Of a DNA stretch of 64,000 nt, positions 1 through 12,445 are shown piece by piece. The notes under the pieces are model-generated. The model made no database searches. It worked only from the letters and a program-made list of their open reading frames with translations, and was not told the DNA's origin. Both the position numbers and the translations under genes were made by a program. Position 1 is the first letter of the stretch. Each line of letters opens with the position of its first letter. The DNA comes from Massilia sp. 9096 (GTDB lineage: Bacteria > Pseudomonadota > Gammaproteobacteria > Burkholderiales > Burkholderiaceae_D). The stretch covers positions 3,906,001 to 3,970,000 of the forward strand of contig NZ_JQNN01000001.1 of the NCBI RefSeq assembly GCF_000745265.1, in the 5' to 3' direction.

Positions 1-703
1 AGCTGAAGATGTCCCAGTAGTTGCGCGCGAGGTAGCGCGGATTGAAGGGCTGGCGCCGCTCGACCGGCATGGTCTCGGGCAGGTGCTGCCAGCAGATCCA
101 CCACAGCACCAGCGTGAAGCCGAGCAGTCCCAGGAAGATGGCGCGCCAGTCGAACGCGGTGACCACCAGCCCGCCCAGCACCGGCGCCACCGCCGGCGCG
201 ATTGAGAAGATCATCGTCACCATCGACAGCAGGCGCGCCGCCGGCGCATCCGAGTACAGGTCGCGGATGATGGCCCGCCCGACCACCACGCCCGCTCCCG
301 CCGACACGCCCTGCATGATGCGGAAGATCCACAGGTAGTGCACCGAATGCGCCGACGCGCACCCCAGCGTGCCGACCGCGAACACGATCAGCCCGACCAG
401 CACCACGTTGCGGCGCCCGAAGGAATCCGACAGCGCCCCGTGCCACAGCGACATGATGGCGAAGGCCAGCATGTACACGGTCAGCGTCTGCTGGACCTCG
501 ATCGGGCCGGCATGCAGGCTGGCCTGGATGTTCGGGAAGGCCGGCAGATAGGCGTCGACCGAGAACGGGCCGAGCATCGACATCGCGGCCAGCAAGGACG
601 CCAGCCCGCCGGCCGACAGCATCTTGACCTTGTGCGGCGTGGGCAGCGGGACCGGCGTGACCGGGTCTTTCGGGAGGTTGTCGGGTTCGGGTTCGGGCAG
701 CAT
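1..703 (-). CDS. MFS multidrug transporter, Bcr/CflA family (C-terminus beyond window)
   Basis: This is the N-terminal 234 residues of a 12-helix inner-membrane drug/proton antiporter; the gene runs off the left edge. The ATG at 703 lies 3 bases after the stop of the upstream methyltransferase gene, so the two are probably co-transcribed. After a Pro-rich cytoplasmic tail come hydrophobic segments and the MFS loop 2-3 signature (around GALSDSFGRRNV). The stretch reading LPETMPVERRQPF near the right end of the visible protein is typical of Bcr/CflA exporters. The substrate cannot be told from sequence. Family assignment is firm; the specific drug role is inference. Confidence 0.85.
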   Translation of the reverse strand, partial: MLPEPEPDNLPKDPVTPVPLPTPHKVKMLSAGGLASLLAAMSMLGPFSVDAYLPAFPNIQASLHAGPIEVQQTLTVYMLAFAIMSLWHGALSDSFGRRNVVLVGLIVFAVGTLGCASAHSVHYLWIFRIMQGVSAGAGVVVGRAIIRDLYSDAPAARLLSMVTMIFSIAPAVAPVLGGLVVTAFDWRAIFLGLLGFTLVLWWICWQHLPETMPVERRQPFNPRYLARNYWDIFS

Positions 704-706
704 GGT

Positions 707-1930
707 TCAGGGTTGTTGGGGTCGGGCGGCGTCGGGTTTGGCGGCTTCCCTGCGGTTGAAGCCGGCCACCATGTCGAAGCGGAACAGGCGGCATTCGAGC
801 GCGCCGTTGAAGAACGGGGTCTTGCGCGACTCCTTCAGGCGCAGCAGCTTGGGCAGGCCGAGGTCGGCGGTGAACAGGAACACGGTCCAGCCGGCGAAGC
901 GCTGCTTCAAGGTGCCGCTGAACTGTTGATAAAAGCCGGCCGCCATCTCGTCCTGCGGGATGGTCGAGTCGCCGCGCACGCCGATGCGCTCGCCGTACGG
1001 CGGGTTGGTCAGCATGATGCCGGGCGTCGCGCTGGGCGGCTGCACCTGCTGGGCTTCGATCTGCTTGAGCGGCACCTCGAACAGGACGCCGGCCGTGCGC
1101 AGGTTGTTGCGCGCCATCGCCACCATGTCGCCCGAGATGTCCGAGCCGAAGAGGGTCGGCTCGCTCGGCAGCGTATTGGGCTTGATCGCCGCTTTCAGCT
1201 CGTCCCAGGCGCGGCGCTCGAAGTTACGGAATTTCTCGAACGCGAAGCGGCGCCGTGCGCCGGGTGGGATGCCCTGCACCATCTGCGCGGCCTCGACCAG
1301 GATGGTGCCGGAGCCGCACATCGGGTCGAACAGCGGCATGCCCGGCTTCCAGCCCGACACGCGCAGCAGGCCGGCGGCCAGGTTCTCGCGCAACGGCGCG
1401 TCGCCGGTTTCCTGGCGCCAGCCGCGCTTGAACAGCGCTTCGCCGGACGTGTCGAGGTAGATCGTGAAGTTGCGCTGGTCGAGGAAGCCGACGATGCGCA
1501 TGTCCGGCTCGCGCGTGTCGACCGACGGGCGCTTGCCGAACTGGTCGCGGAAGCGGTCGCACACGGCGTCCTTGATCTTGAGCGTGGTGAATTCGAGGCT
1601 GGTCAGCGGCGACTTGATCGCGGTGATGTCGACGCGGATCGTGTTGTCCCAGCCGAACCAGTCTTCCCAGGGCTGCTCGAGCACCAGGTCGTAGATGTCG
1701 TTTTCGTTGCTGTAGGTGCGGTTGGCGATGCGCAGCAGCACGCGCGAGGCGATGCGCGAGTGCAGGTTGACGCGGTAGGCGTCGACCATCGTACCCGAGC
1801 AGTGCACGCCGCCCGGCACCTGGTTGTGCACCTTGAGCGTGGCGCTGGCGGTCGTTTGTGCGATCTCGGCCAGTTCGTCGGCGAGGGCTTGTTCCATGCC
1901 GCGCGGGCATGGGCAAAAGTAAGAAGCCAT
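707..1930 (-). CDS. THUMP-domain class I SAM-dependent RNA methyltransferase (RlmL N-half/YpsC type)
   Basis: A 407-aa protein, close to the length of single-domain THUMP methyltransferases. The N-terminal half (about 1-165) is the ferredoxin-like plus THUMP RNA-binding region. The C-terminal half is a Rossmann methyltransferase with the SAM-binding motif DPMCGSGT at 202-209 and the catalytic motif TNPPYGER at 308-315, typical of N2-guanine RNA methyltransferases. E. coli RlmL, which makes m2G2445 in 23S rRNA, is a longer fusion; here the second methyltransferase half is absent. The target is therefore probably rRNA, by homology only. It is followed immediately by the MFS exporter gene. Confidence 0.88.
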   Translation of the reverse strand: MASYFCPCPRGMEQALADELAEIAQTTASATLKVHNQVPGGVHCSGTMVDAYRVNLHSRIASRVLLRIANRTYSNENDIYDLVLEQPWEDWFGWDNTIRVDITAIKSPLTSLEFTTLKIKDAVCDRFRDQFGKRPSVDTREPDMRIVGFLDQRNFTIYLDTSGEALFKRGWRQETGDAPLRENLAAGLLRVSGWKPGMPLFDPMCGSGTILVEAAQMVQGIPPGARRRFAFEKFRNFERRAWDELKAAIKPNTLPSEPTLFGSDISGDMVAMARNNLRTAGVLFEVPLKQIEAQQVQPPSATPGIMLTNPPYGERIGVRGDSTIPQDEMAAGFYQQFSGTLKQRFAGWTVFLFTADLGLPKLLRLKESRKTPFFNGALECRLFRFDMVAGFNRREAAKPDAARPQQP

Positions 1931-1960
1931 GATCAGGAGTACCCTTTATCCGTTGTGGTG

Positions 1961-2079
1961 GGGGCCTTCGCAAGCCTACTGCGCGTTGCAGATCCGGCCT
2001 GCGATGCTCGCCGTACCGTAAGTACGGCTGCGCTTCTCGGTCAGATCTGCCGCCGCTCGCGACGGTTTTCGAAGGCCCC
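1961..2079. repeat. Intergenic repeat, copy 1, with terminal inverted repeats
   Basis: A 119-base segment lies between the methyltransferase start and the terminator of the leuS operon. Its ends are a perfect 10-base inverted repeat (GGGGCCTTCG at 1961-1970, CGAAGGCCCC at 2070-2079). The interior, especially AGTACGGCTGCGCTTCTCGG and the following AGATCTGC, recurs nearly identically at 11216-11350 beside fur. It encodes nothing convincing. Confidence 0.75.
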
Positions 2080-2090
2080 GTGAATTACAA

Positions 2091-2129
2091 AATTAAAAAC
2101 AAAAACAAAAAGCCGGGATCTCGCCCGGC
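2091..2129 (-). terminator. Intrinsic terminator of the leuS-to-isomerase operon
   Basis: The stem GCCGGG/CCCGGC (2112-2129, 6-base loop) begins 22 bases downstream of the isomerase stop. On the minus strand it is followed by a T-rich tract over 2091-2111. This is a standard rho-independent terminator at the end of the operon. Confidence 0.85.
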
Positions 2130-2151
2130 CGTGAATGCATCGCTCACGCGT

Positions 2152-2757
2152 TCATCGGGCCTGCAGCAGGCGTTCGATGAAATCGAGGCGGTCCTGCCCC
2201 CAGAAGGGCTGGCCGTCGATCACGTACCACGGCGCGCCGAACACGCCGCCCTGGATCGCTTCCTGCGTGAAGGCCTGGTAAATATGCTGCGTGTCCGTTG
2301 TCGCCGCCGCCACCAGCAGGGCCGCGCCGTCGAAGCCGCAATCCTCGGCCAGGCTGCGCAGGGTGCCCATGTCGGCGATGTCCTGCTCTTCCACCCAGAC
2401 CGCGCGCATGATGGCGCCGGCCAGCTCGAGCGCCTGGTCGGCGCCGGCCAGCTCGCGCGCCGCCACCAGCAGCAGCGATGCCGCCGTCTGGTCGACCGGC
2501 ATGAACTTCGGCTGCAGGTTGAGCGGCAGGCCGAGATGATCCGACCAGCGGCGCAACTCCTGCAGACGATAGGCCTGGCGCTGCGGCGCACGCTTGGCCA
2601 GCGGCAGCCCACCCGACTGCGCGAACACCTGCCCAAGGTCGAAGGGTTTGGGTTCGATCATCGCGCCGTACTGGACCGCCAGACGCAACAGGCGCTGGTG
2701 GCCGAGATAGGCGTACGGCGATTGCGGCGCAAAGAAGTACTGGATGGTTTTGCTCAT
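2152..2757 (-). CDS. DsbA-family protein, 2-hydroxychromene-2-carboxylate isomerase-like
   Basis: A 201-aa thioredoxin-fold protein of the DsbA/kappa-GST superfamily. The active-site region near residue 12 reads APQSPYAY: the CxxC of true DsbA is replaced by SPYxY, as in 2-hydroxychromene-2-carboxylate isomerases such as NahD, which use glutathione as cofactor. The C-terminal VFGAPWYVIDGQPFWGQDR stretch is the typical cis-Pro and C-terminal signature of that family. There is no signal peptide, so it is cytoplasmic. No naphthalene pathway genes are nearby, so the substrate is unknown. It lies 10 bases after hemJ and is the last gene before the terminator. Confidence 0.82.
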   Translation of the reverse strand: MSKTIQYFFAPQSPYAYLGHQRLLRLAVQYGAMIEPKPFDLGQVFAQSGGLPLAKRAPQRQAYRLQELRRWSDHLGLPLNLQPKFMPVDQTAASLLLVAARELAGADQALELAGAIMRAVWVEEQDIADMGTLRSLAEDCGFDGAALLVAAATTDTQHIYQAFTQEAIQGGVFGAPWYVIDGQPFWGQDRLDFIERLLQAR

Positions 2758-2767
2758 CGGGACGACC

Positions 2768-3181
2768 TCAGAACGGCTTCACGACCACCAGGATGACGAT
2801 CGCGATCAGCAGCAGCACCGGCACCTCGTTGAACACGCGGAACCATTTGTGGCTGCGCGTGTTGGCGCCGCGCTCGAATTTTTTCAACAGCGAGCCGCAG
2901 GCGTGATGGTAGCCGATCGCGAGGATCACGAGCGCCAGTTTTGCGTGCAGCCAGCCGCCGCGGATGCCGAAGCCCAGCCATAGCCAGAGGCCGAGCAGCA
3001 GCGCCGGAATCATCAGCATCGTGGTGAAGCGGTACAGGCGCCGGCCCATGCCGAGCAGGCGCTCGAGCGCGGCCGGATTGGTTTCCTGGGCCAGGTTGAC
3101 GAAGATGCGCGGCAGGTAGAACAGCCCGGCGAACCAGGACGCGACGAAGACGATGTGGAAGGCTTTGATCCAGAGGTACAT
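2768..3181 (-). CDS. hemJ: Protoporphyrinogen IX oxidase HemJ / CopD-family membrane protein
   Basis: A 137-aa protein with about four transmembrane helices. It opens with LWIKAFHIVFVASWFAGLFYLPR, whose His10 and downstream Arg are the conserved haem-binding and active-site region of HemJ (UPF0093). HemJ oxidises protoporphyrinogen IX to protoporphyrin IX in bacteria without HemG or HemY. Length matches the family. It sits 22 bases after proA and 10 before the isomerase gene, in one transcription unit. Whether it is the organism's only protoporphyrinogen oxidase cannot be judged here. Confidence 0.85.
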   Translation of the reverse strand: MYLWIKAFHIVFVASWFAGLFYLPRIFVNLAQETNPAALERLLGMGRRLYRFTTMLMIPALLLGLWLWLGFGIRGGWLHAKLALVILAIGYHHACGSLLKKFERGANTRSHKWFRVFNEVPVLLLIAIVILVVVKPF

Positions 3182-3203
3182 GCAGTTCCTTGTTGTTGGC
3201 TTC

Positions 3204-4469
3204 TTATGTGCGCACTTCGCCGTGGCCGAACACCACGTACTTCAGCGAGGTCAAACCTTCCAGCCCGACCGGCCCGCGCGCGTGCAGCTTGTCGTTCGAG
3301 ATGCCGATCTCGGCGCCCAGGCCGTATTCGAAACCGTCGGCGAAACGGGTCGAGGCGTTGACCATCACCGAGGCCGAGTCGACTTCGCGCAGGAAGCGCA
3401 TGGCGTCGGTGTAGTCTTCGGTGACGATGGCGTCGGTGTGCCTGGACGACCAGGTGTTGATGTGCTCGATGGCGGCGTCGATGCCGTCGACGATCCTGAC
3501 GGCCAGGATCGGCGCCAGGTACTCGGTGCGCCAGTCTTCTTCGGTTGCGGCCGCCAGGTGCGGATAGCCCTGCAGGATCGCATGCGCTTCGGGATCGGCG
3601 CGCAGCTCGACTTCCCTGGTCGCATACAGCTCGGCCACGCGCGGCAGGAAGGTCGGCGCGATCGCGCGCGCGACCAGCAGCGTCTCCATCGTGTTGCAGG
3701 TGCCGTAGCGATGGGTCTTGGCGTTCATGGCGATGGGCAGCGCCTTGTCCAGGTCCGCCTTGGCGTCGACGTAGACGTGGCAGATGCCGTCCAGGTGCTT
3801 GATCATCGGGACCGTCGCCTCCTCCATCAGGCGTGCGATCAGGCCCTTGCCGCCGCGCGGCACGATCACGTCGACGAATTCCGGCATGGTGATCAGCGCG
3901 CCGACGGCGGCGCGGTCGACCGTCTCGACGACCTGCACGCCGTGCTCGGGCAGGCCGGCGCCGCGCAGGCCCTCGGCCACCAGCAGCGCCAGCGCGCGGT
4001 TGCAGTGGATCGCTTCCGAACCGCCGCGCAGGATGGCCGCGTTGCCGCTCTTGATGCACAGGCCGGCCGCATCGACGGTGACGTTCGGACGCGCTTCGTA
4101 GATGATGCCGATCACGCCCAGCGGCACGCGCATCTGGCCGACCTGGATGCCGCTCGGGCGGAATTTCATGCCGCTGATTTCGCCGATCGGATCGGGCAGC
4201 GCGACGATCTGGCGCAGGCCCTCGACCATGGTGGCGATGGCTTTATCGGACAGCGCCAGCCGGTCCAGCAGCGCCGGCTCCAGGCCGGCCGCGCTGGCCG
4301 CTTGCATGTCGCGCGCGTTGGCGGCGCGCAGGCTGTCGGCGTCGCGCTCGATCGCGTCGGCGATCAGCAGCAGGGCGCGGTTGCGGGTGGCGCTGCTTGC
4401 CCGCGCCATCGCGCGCGAGGCCGCGCGCGCCTGGCGGCCGACGGTGTGCATGTATTCGGTGATGTCCAT
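3204..4469 (-). CDS. proA: Gamma-glutamyl phosphate reductase
   Basis: A 421-aa cytoplasmic enzyme of the second step of proline synthesis: NADPH-dependent reduction of L-glutamyl 5-phosphate to glutamate semialdehyde. The ALDH-fold catalytic Cys lies in [13 protein letters not shown], and the substrate-binding [10 protein letters not shown] and IYEARPNVT blocks are intact. The ATG at 4469 ([15 protein letters not shown]) is chosen because it gives the usual proA N-terminus and a 26-base gap to holA; the frame stays open far upstream only as a shadow of holA. The proB partner is not in the window. Confidence 0.95.
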   Translation of the reverse strand: MDITEYMHTVGRQARAASRAMARASSATRNRALLLIADAIERDADSLRAANARDMQAASAAGLEPALLDRLALSDKAIATMVEGLRQIVALPDPIGEISGMKFRPSGIQVGQMRVPLGVIGIIYEARPNVTVDAAGLCIKSGNAAILRGGSEAIHCNRALALLVAEGLRGAGLPEHGVQVVETVDRAAVGALITMPEFVDVIVPRGGKGLIARLMEEATVPMIKHLDGICHVYVDAKADLDKALPIAMNAKTHRYGTCNTMETLLVARAIAPTFLPRVAELYATREVELRADPEAHAILQGYPHLAAATEEDWRTEYLAPILAVRIVDGIDAAIEHINTWSSRHTDAIVTEDYTDAMRFLREVDSASVMVNASTRFADGFEYGLGAEIGISNDKLHARGPVGLEGLTSLKYVVFGHGEVRT

Positions 4470-4495
4470 ATGCCTATCCACTGCCCTATCCCACG

Positions 4496-5509
4496 TTACG
4501 AAGCGACCCGCAGCGCCAGCTGCAGCATCGCATCCCAGGCGTCGCCCGCAAATTGCCTGGCGCGCAGGCCCTTGACCATCTTGTCGACCTGGGCCGCCTC
4601 TTGCAGCGCGGCTTGGAGCACCGGCAGCGAAATGCGGCGCAACGCCGGCTCCATCATGCGCTCGCGCGGCCCCCAGATGCGGTATTCCTTGAGCAGCGCA
4701 CCGAGCGGGCGTCCCTGCGCCATCCCGGATTTCAATTTTAGCAGCGTGCGGATTTCTTCCGACACCGCCCACAGCACCAGCGGCAGCGCCTCGCCCTCGC
4801 CTTTCAAGCCCTCGAGCATGCGCACCAGGCGCGCCGGATCGCCGGCCAGCATCGCCTCGGACAGCTTGAACACGTCGTAGCGCGCCACGTTCAGCACGGC
4901 GTCGATCACCTGGTCGTGGGTCAGCTTGCCCGGCGGGTAGAGCAGGCCGAGCTTCTGGATCTCCTGGTGCGCGGCCAGCAGGTTGCCTTCCACGCGGTCG
5001 GCGATGAAGTCCAGGCTCTGGCGCTCCGCGCTCTGGTTCTGGCTCGACAAGCGCGCGCCGATCCAGCCGGGCAGCTGGTTGCGCTCGACGTTCGGGATCT
5101 CGACGTAGACCGCCGACTGCTGCAACCCCGTCACCCAGGCCGACTTGGCGGTCTGCCAGTCCAGCTTGGGCAACGTGATCAGCGTCAGGTTGTCGGGGTT
5201 GAGGTCCTTGGCATAGTTCTGCAGCGCGGCGCTGCCGTCCTTGCCCGGCTTGCCGCCGGGGATGCGCAGCTCGATCAGCTTCTTGTCGCCGAACAGCGAC
5301 AAGGCCTGGTTCGCCGCCAGCAACTCGCCCCATTTGAAGTTGCGCTCGACCGTGAGCACGTCGCGCTCGGAGTAGCCTTGCGCGCGCGCGCTGCGGCGGA
5401 TCTTGTCCGCCGCTTCCAGCGCCAGCAGGTGCTCGTCGCTGGTGATCACGTACAGGGGCGCGAGCCCCTTGGCGAGGTGCCCGTCGAGCGCCTCAGGCCG
5501 CAGTTGCAT
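4496..5509 (-). CDS. holA: DNA polymerase III subunit delta
   Basis: A 337-aa clamp-loader subunit that opens the beta sliding clamp. The N-terminal AAA-like domain starts with [12 protein letters not shown] and the hallmark [17 protein letters not shown]. The middle and collar domains follow, with the characteristic C-terminal helix pairs ([15 protein letters not shown]). The ATG at 5509 is preceded by a purine-rich site and lies 14 bases after lptE. The leuS-lptE-holA-proA order is conserved across Burkholderiales, which supports the assignment. Confidence 0.93.
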   Translation of the reverse strand: MQLRPEALDGHLAKGLAPLYVITSDEHLLALEAADKIRRSARAQGYSERDVLTVERNFKWGELLAANQALSLFGDKKLIELRIPGGKPGKDGSAALQNYAKDLNPDNLTLITLPKLDWQTAKSAWVTGLQQSAVYVEIPNVERNQLPGWIGARLSSQNQSAERQSLDFIADRVEGNLLAAHQEIQKLGLLYPPGKLTHDQVIDAVLNVARYDVFKLSEAMLAGDPARLVRMLEGLKGEGEALPLVLWAVSEEIRTLLKLKSGMAQGRPLGALLKEYRIWGPRERMMEPALRRISLPVLQAALQEAAQVDKMVKGLRARQFAGDAWDAMLQLALRVAS

Positions 5510-5523
5510 GCTTCGCTTCCTTC

Positions 5524-6033
5524 TTATGCCGCAGGCTTCATGGTCGCCATGCGGCGCAGGATCTGCTGGACGATGTCGGATTGCATGTCGTTGTACAGCA
5601 GCGCTTCCTCGGATTGCTTGGCCAGCACCTGGGTCTCGTCGAACGACATGTTCCGGTGCAGCGTGATCTCGGTCGGCGCCAGCAGCACGTTGCCCTTGGC
5701 GTCGCGCACCGTGAACGACAGCGTGTAGCTGAGCAGGTACTCGCGCACCCGCCCCAGCGCGTTCAGCGACAGGATCGACTTGTTGCGCGCCTCGGTCAGC
5801 ACGATGAACTGCGCATCCGCGTCGGCGGCCTTCTCGACGACGGTCACGCCGTCGGTGGCGCGCAGGTTGCGCTTGAGCGCGACGCCCAGCGGCGAATTGT
5901 CCGAGAAGCTCAGGTACAGGCTGTGGAACGGCAGGCTGTAGCTGCCGTTCGAACCGCGCAGCTGGAAGCCGCAGGCCGACAGCGTTGCCGCGACGAGCAA
6001 TGCCGCCGCCGCTTTTTTGTAATGGATGCGCAT
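5524..6033 (-). CDS. lptE: LPS-assembly lipoprotein LptE
   Basis: A 169-aa outer-membrane lipoprotein. It has a basic N-terminus, a hydrophobic stretch and a lipobox LSAC with Cys21, followed by the typical GFQLRG. LptE plugs the LptD barrel and helps insert LPS into the outer leaflet; lptD itself is at 19595-22003 in this window. It starts 3 bases after the leuS stop and is followed closely by holA. Confidence 0.93.
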   Translation of the reverse strand: MRIHYKKAAAALLVAATLSACGFQLRGSNGSYSLPFHSLYLSFSDNSPLGVALKRNLRATDGVTVVEKAADADAQFIVLTEARNKSILSLNALGRVREYLLSYTLSFTVRDAKGNVLLAPTEITLHRNMSFDETQVLAKQSEEALLYNDMQSDIVQQILRRMATMKPAA

Positions 6034-6036
6034 CGG

Positions 6037-9189
<3,153 letters not shown>

Positions 9190-9218
9190 ACGCGCGCGGG
9201 CGCGCGAGGTTCAGGTTT

Positions 9219-10034
9219 TTAGTTGGACGCCTTGAGCCCCAGCACGTCCTGCATGTCGTACAGGCCGGTCGGCTTGTCGGCCAGGAAGCGCGCGGCGCGC
9301 AGCGAACCCTGGGCGTAGCTGACCCGGCTGCTCGACTTGTGGCTGATCTCGATGCGCTCGCCGATGCCGGCGAACAGCACGGTGTGGTCGCCGACGATGT
9401 CGCCGCCGCGCACGGTGGCGAAACCGATCGTCGACGGGTCGCGCTCGCCGGTCACGCCTTCGCGGCCGTAGACGGCGCAGTCCTTCAGGTCGCGGCCCAG
9501 CGCGTCGGCGATGACTTCGCCCATCTTGAGCGCGGTGCCGGACGGGGCATCGACCTTGTGGCGATGGTGGGCTTCGATGATCTCGATGTCATAGCCTTCC
9601 GAGAAATTCTTGGCCGCCATTTCCAGAAGCTTGAGCGTGACGTTCACGCCGATGCTCATGTTGGGGGCGAACACGATCGCGGTCTTCTCGGCGGCGGCGC
9701 GGATCGCCGCCTTGCCGGCATCGTCGAAGCCGGTGGTGCCGATGATCATCTTGATGCCGTGGGCGGCGCAGTATTCCAGGTGGCGCAGCGTACCCTCGGG
9801 GCGCGTGAAATCGATCAGGAATTCAGCGCCGGCCAGGCCCTGCTCGAACCCGGACTGGATCGCCACGCCGGCCAGCTGGCCGGAGAAGGCGCCGGCATCG
9901 CTGCCGATGAAGGGGCTGCCCTCGCGGTCGAGCGCGCCGGACAACTGCGCATCGGGCGCGGCGGCGATGGTTTCGATCAGCATGCGGCCCATGCGGCCGC
10001 TGGCGCCTGCGACGGCGATATTCAACTTACTCAT
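9219..10034 (-). CDS. dapB: 4-hydroxy-tetrahydrodipicolinate reductase
   Basis: A 271-aa cytoplasmic NAD(P)H-dependent enzyme of the lysine and meso-diaminopimelate pathway. It has the Rossmann start [13 protein letters not shown], the FTRPEGT and GTTGF blocks, and the catalytic motif [15 protein letters not shown]. Its ATG overlaps the bamE stop by four bases (ATGA), so it is translationally coupled to bamE, an arrangement conserved in Burkholderiales. Confidence 0.97.
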   Translation of the reverse strand: MSKLNIAVAGASGRMGRMLIETIAAAPDAQLSGALDREGSPFIGSDAGAFSGQLAGVAIQSGFEQGLAGAEFLIDFTRPEGTLRHLEYCAAHGIKMIIGTTGFDDAGKAAIRAAAEKTAIVFAPNMSIGVNVTLKLLEMAAKNFSEGYDIEIIEAHHRHKVDAPSGTALKMGEVIADALGRDLKDCAVYGREGVTGERDPSTIGFATVRGGDIVGDHTVLFAGIGERIEISHKSSSRVSYAQGSLRAARFLADKPTGLYDMQDVLGLKASN

Positions 10035-10651
10035 TGCCCGCCACCACCATCGCGCTGCTTGTCCTTGTTGCGCTTCATGTCGGCGATGTCTTCCTCGGCC
10101 GACTTGGTTTCGTATTTCGAGATGCCGATCAGGCGCGCGATGTATTCGCGTTCGGTCGGCAGGTTGCCGCCGTCGATGCGGTCGACCTTGTCATCCTTGA
10201 AGAACACGCTGACGCGGCTGGTGGTCAGCTCGCCGTTGCCGCGCGCCAGGTAGAACGGGAAGTCCCAGCGATTCGCATGGAAGGGATCGGTCAGCAGCGG
10301 GGTGCCGAGGATGAACTTGACCTGATCGCGCGTCTGGCCGGGCTTGAGCTGCTTGAGCATTTCTTCGGTAACGAAGTTACCTTGCTGGATGTCCGGACGA
10401 TACGGCGAGATGAACCACAGGAACTTCTGGAATTGAGTGACGGTAGTGGTTTGCGCACCCGCGTTCGCGATGGCGGCCGATTTGTCGGCATCGGCGGCGA
10501 CCGCGCTCGGGGCGGTGCTCACCGGCGCCGCCGGCTTGGTCTGGTTGCGCCAGGACGCGCAGCCCGAGACCGCCAGCGCCGTGCAGGCGAGGCCGGCCAC
10601 GAGCGCTGCCCGCGCGTGGGAACGATGGAGAACGGCTTTCTTGGTGCGCAT
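10031..10651 (-). CDS. bamE: Outer-membrane assembly lipoprotein BamE (SmpA/OmlA)
   Basis: A 206-aa lipoprotein of the BAM complex that stabilises BamA-BamD during beta-barrel insertion. The signal peptide ends in lipobox VSGC with Cys31. The BamE fold is seen in [43 protein letters not shown] and the [13 protein letters not shown] strand. An Ala/Pro/Thr-rich linker between the lipid anchor and the fold makes it longer than the E. coli protein. The ATG at 10651 is chosen because it gives a clean signal peptide. Divergent from fur. Confidence 0.93.
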   Translation of the reverse strand: MRTKKAVLHRSHARAALVAGLACTALAVSGCASWRNQTKPAAPVSTAPSAVAADADKSAAIANAGAQTTTVTQFQKFLWFISPYRPDIQQGNFVTEEMLKQLKPGQTRDQVKFILGTPLLTDPFHANRWDFPFYLARGNGELTTSRVSVFFKDDKVDRIDGGNLPTEREYIARLIGISKYETKSAEEDIADMKRNKDKQRDGGGGQ

Positions 10652-10785
10652 ATCTGACCTTAAATCGATGAGAACCCCGCCCAATCCGCACTGCTTTTGT
10701 GGCGGTATGGCGAGGAGCCTGAATGAGCGTTGGCTCCGAAAACGCTATATCATAAAGCACTCCGCCCATCTACGAGTAACAAAAC

Positions 10786-11214
10786 ATGAGCAACAACCCA
10801 ACCGACCTGAAGGCCAGCGGCCTCAAAGCGACACTGCCGCGGCTTAAAATTCTGGAGATCTTCCAGAACAGCACGGTGCGGCACCTGACGGCGGAAGACG
10901 TCTACAAAACCCTCCTGAACGAGAACATGGACGTCGGCCTGGCGACCGTGTACCGGGTGCTGACCCAGTTCGAACAGGCTGGCCTGCTGAACCGCAATCA
11001 CTTTGAAACCGGCAAGGCGATCTACGAGCTCAACGCCGGCTCGCACCACGACCACCTGGTCTGCCTGGACTGCGGCCACGTCGAAGAGTTCTACGACGAG
11101 GAAATCGAAAGCCGCCAGCAAAAGATCGCCCTCGAACGCGGCTTCAAGATCGCCGAGCATGCGCTGGCGATCTACGGCAATTGCCAAACTCCCAACTGCC
11201 CGCACCGCCACTGA
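10786..11214 (+). CDS. fur: Ferric uptake regulator Fur
   Basis: A 142-aa Fe(II)-dependent repressor. The winged helix is in the N-terminal half ([11 protein letters not shown]...[19 protein letters not shown]). The His-rich metal site and the CxxC pair are in [16 protein letters not shown], and the protein ends in a Cys/His-rich tail ([10 protein letters not shown]). It probably controls the feo/bfd block at 41.4-44.3 kb, where Fur-box-like sequences occur. It is divergent from bamE with a 134-base shared upstream region. Confidence 0.96.
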   Translation: MSNNPTDLKASGLKATLPRLKILEIFQNSTVRHLTAEDVYKTLLNENMDVGLATVYRVLTQFEQAGLLNRNHFETGKAIYELNAGSHHDHLVCLDCGHVEEFYDEEIESRQQKIALERGFKIAEHALAIYGNCQTPNCPHRH

Positions 11215-11215
11215 A

Positions 11216-11350
11216 GGGGCGCCCCGCAAACCCGCTGCCCGTTGCAGCTTCGGCGGGAGCGCCGAGCCCTGCGACGCGCGCCATGCCGCAAGTACGGCTG
11301 CGCTTCTCGGCCAGATCTGCTGCCGTTCGCGAAGGTTTTCGAGGCCCCCC
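11216..11350. repeat. Intergenic repeat, copy 2, directly after fur
   Basis: The second copy of the element at 1961-2079 starts 2 bases after the fur stop. The core (11290-11349) matches copy 1 with only scattered substitutions, mainly transitions, and both copies share the left-end GTTGCAG block. The terminal inverted repeat is degenerate here (GGGGCGCCCC at the left, CGAGGCCCC at the right), and the left interior carries about 16 extra bases. Confidence 0.7.
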
Positions 11351-11379
11351 GAAACGTTAGCCGGAAATCATTAACCCTG

Positions 11380-12393
11380 TCAGGAGTGGCTGAGCGCGTT
11401 CGAGAGCAGCTTGGCCGTGATGTCGACGATCGGGATCACGCGCTCGTACGCCATGCGGGTCGGGCCGATCACGCCCAGCGTGCCGACGATCTTGCCGTTG
11501 ACTTCGTACGACGCGGTGACGACGCTCATCTCGTCCATCGGCACCAGCTTGGACTCCCCGCCGATGAAGATCTGCACGCCGCCGGCCTTGCTGGAGACGT
11601 CCAATAGCTGCATCAGCCCGGTTTTCTGCTCGAACATCTCGAACATCTGGCGCAGCGAGCTCATGTTGGAAGACAGGTCCGACACCGACAGCAGGTTGCG
11701 TTCGCCGGCGATGACCATGTCGTCGCCCTCCTGCATCGCTTCGCTGCCCGCCTCCACCGCGCTGTGCATCAGGCGGCCCATGTCGTCGCGCAGCTGGCGC
11801 AGCTCGCCGGTCAGGCGCGCGCGCACGTCGTCGAAGCCGAGGCCGGCGAAATTCTGGTTCAGGTAGTTGGCCGACTGCGTCAGCTGCGCCGGCGAATAGT
11901 CGACGTCGGTCAGCAGCAGGCGATTCTGCACGTTGCCGCGCGGATCGACGATGACTAACAAGATGCGCTTTTCCGACAGGCGCAGGAATTCGATCTGCTG
12001 GAACACCGACTCGCGCCGCGGACTCTGTACCACACCGGCGAATTGCGACAGCGAGGACAGCATCTGCGCCGCGTTGGCGATGACCTTTTGCGGCTGATGG
12101 GCCGGCAAGCGCATTCCGGCCTCGACCGCGTGCTCGTCGATCTGCCGCACGGTGAGCAGCGTATCGACGAACAGGCGGTAGCCGCGCGGCGTCGGGATGC
12201 GGCCGGACGAGGTGTGCGGGCTGGCGACGTAGCCCATTTCCTCGAGGTCGGCCATGATGTTGCGGATGGTGGCCGGCGAGAGGTCGAGCCCGGACAGCTT
12301 GGACAGCGCGCGCGATCCCACCGGCTGGCCGTCGGCGATGTAGCGCTCGACCAGGGCCTTCAATAGGGTTTGTGCACGGTTATCGAGTTGCAT
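11380..12393 (-). CDS. hrcA: Heat-inducible transcription repressor HrcA
   Basis: A 337-aa repressor that binds CIRCE operators in front of groESL or dnaK operons. The N-terminal winged helix ([19 protein letters not shown]...[17 protein letters not shown]) is followed by [21 protein letters not shown], a HrcA hallmark, and the GAF-like ligand domain ending in [19 protein letters not shown] found no CIRCE palindrome in the window, so its targets lie elsewhere. Convergent with fur across the repeat element. Confidence 0.96.
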   Translation of the reverse strand: MQLDNRAQTLLKALVERYIADGQPVGSRALSKLSGLDLSPATIRNIMADLEEMGYVASPHTSSGRIPTPRGYRLFVDTLLTVRQIDEHAVEAGMRLPAHQPQKVIANAAQMLSSLSQFAGVVQSPRRESVFQQIEFLRLSEKRILLVIVDPRGNVQNRLLLTDVDYSPAQLTQSANYLNQNFAGLGFDDVRARLTGELRQLRDDMGRLMHSAVEAGSEAMQEGDDMVIAGERNLLSVSDLSSNMSSLRQMFEMFEQKTGLMQLLDVSSKAGGVQIFIGGESKLVPMDEMSVVTASYEVNGKIVGTLGVIGPTRMAYERVIPIVDITAKLLSNALSHS

Positions 12394-12445
12394 ATTCTTT
12401 ATTATGCCCGTTTATGCCCAGTAGATGGGCGCGCGTGCAGGCAAT

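Noticed and set aside
338-2083. Plus-strand frame across the MFS and methyltransferase genes
   Set aside because: Arg/His/Gly-rich shadow; the minus-strand proteins show clear motifs.
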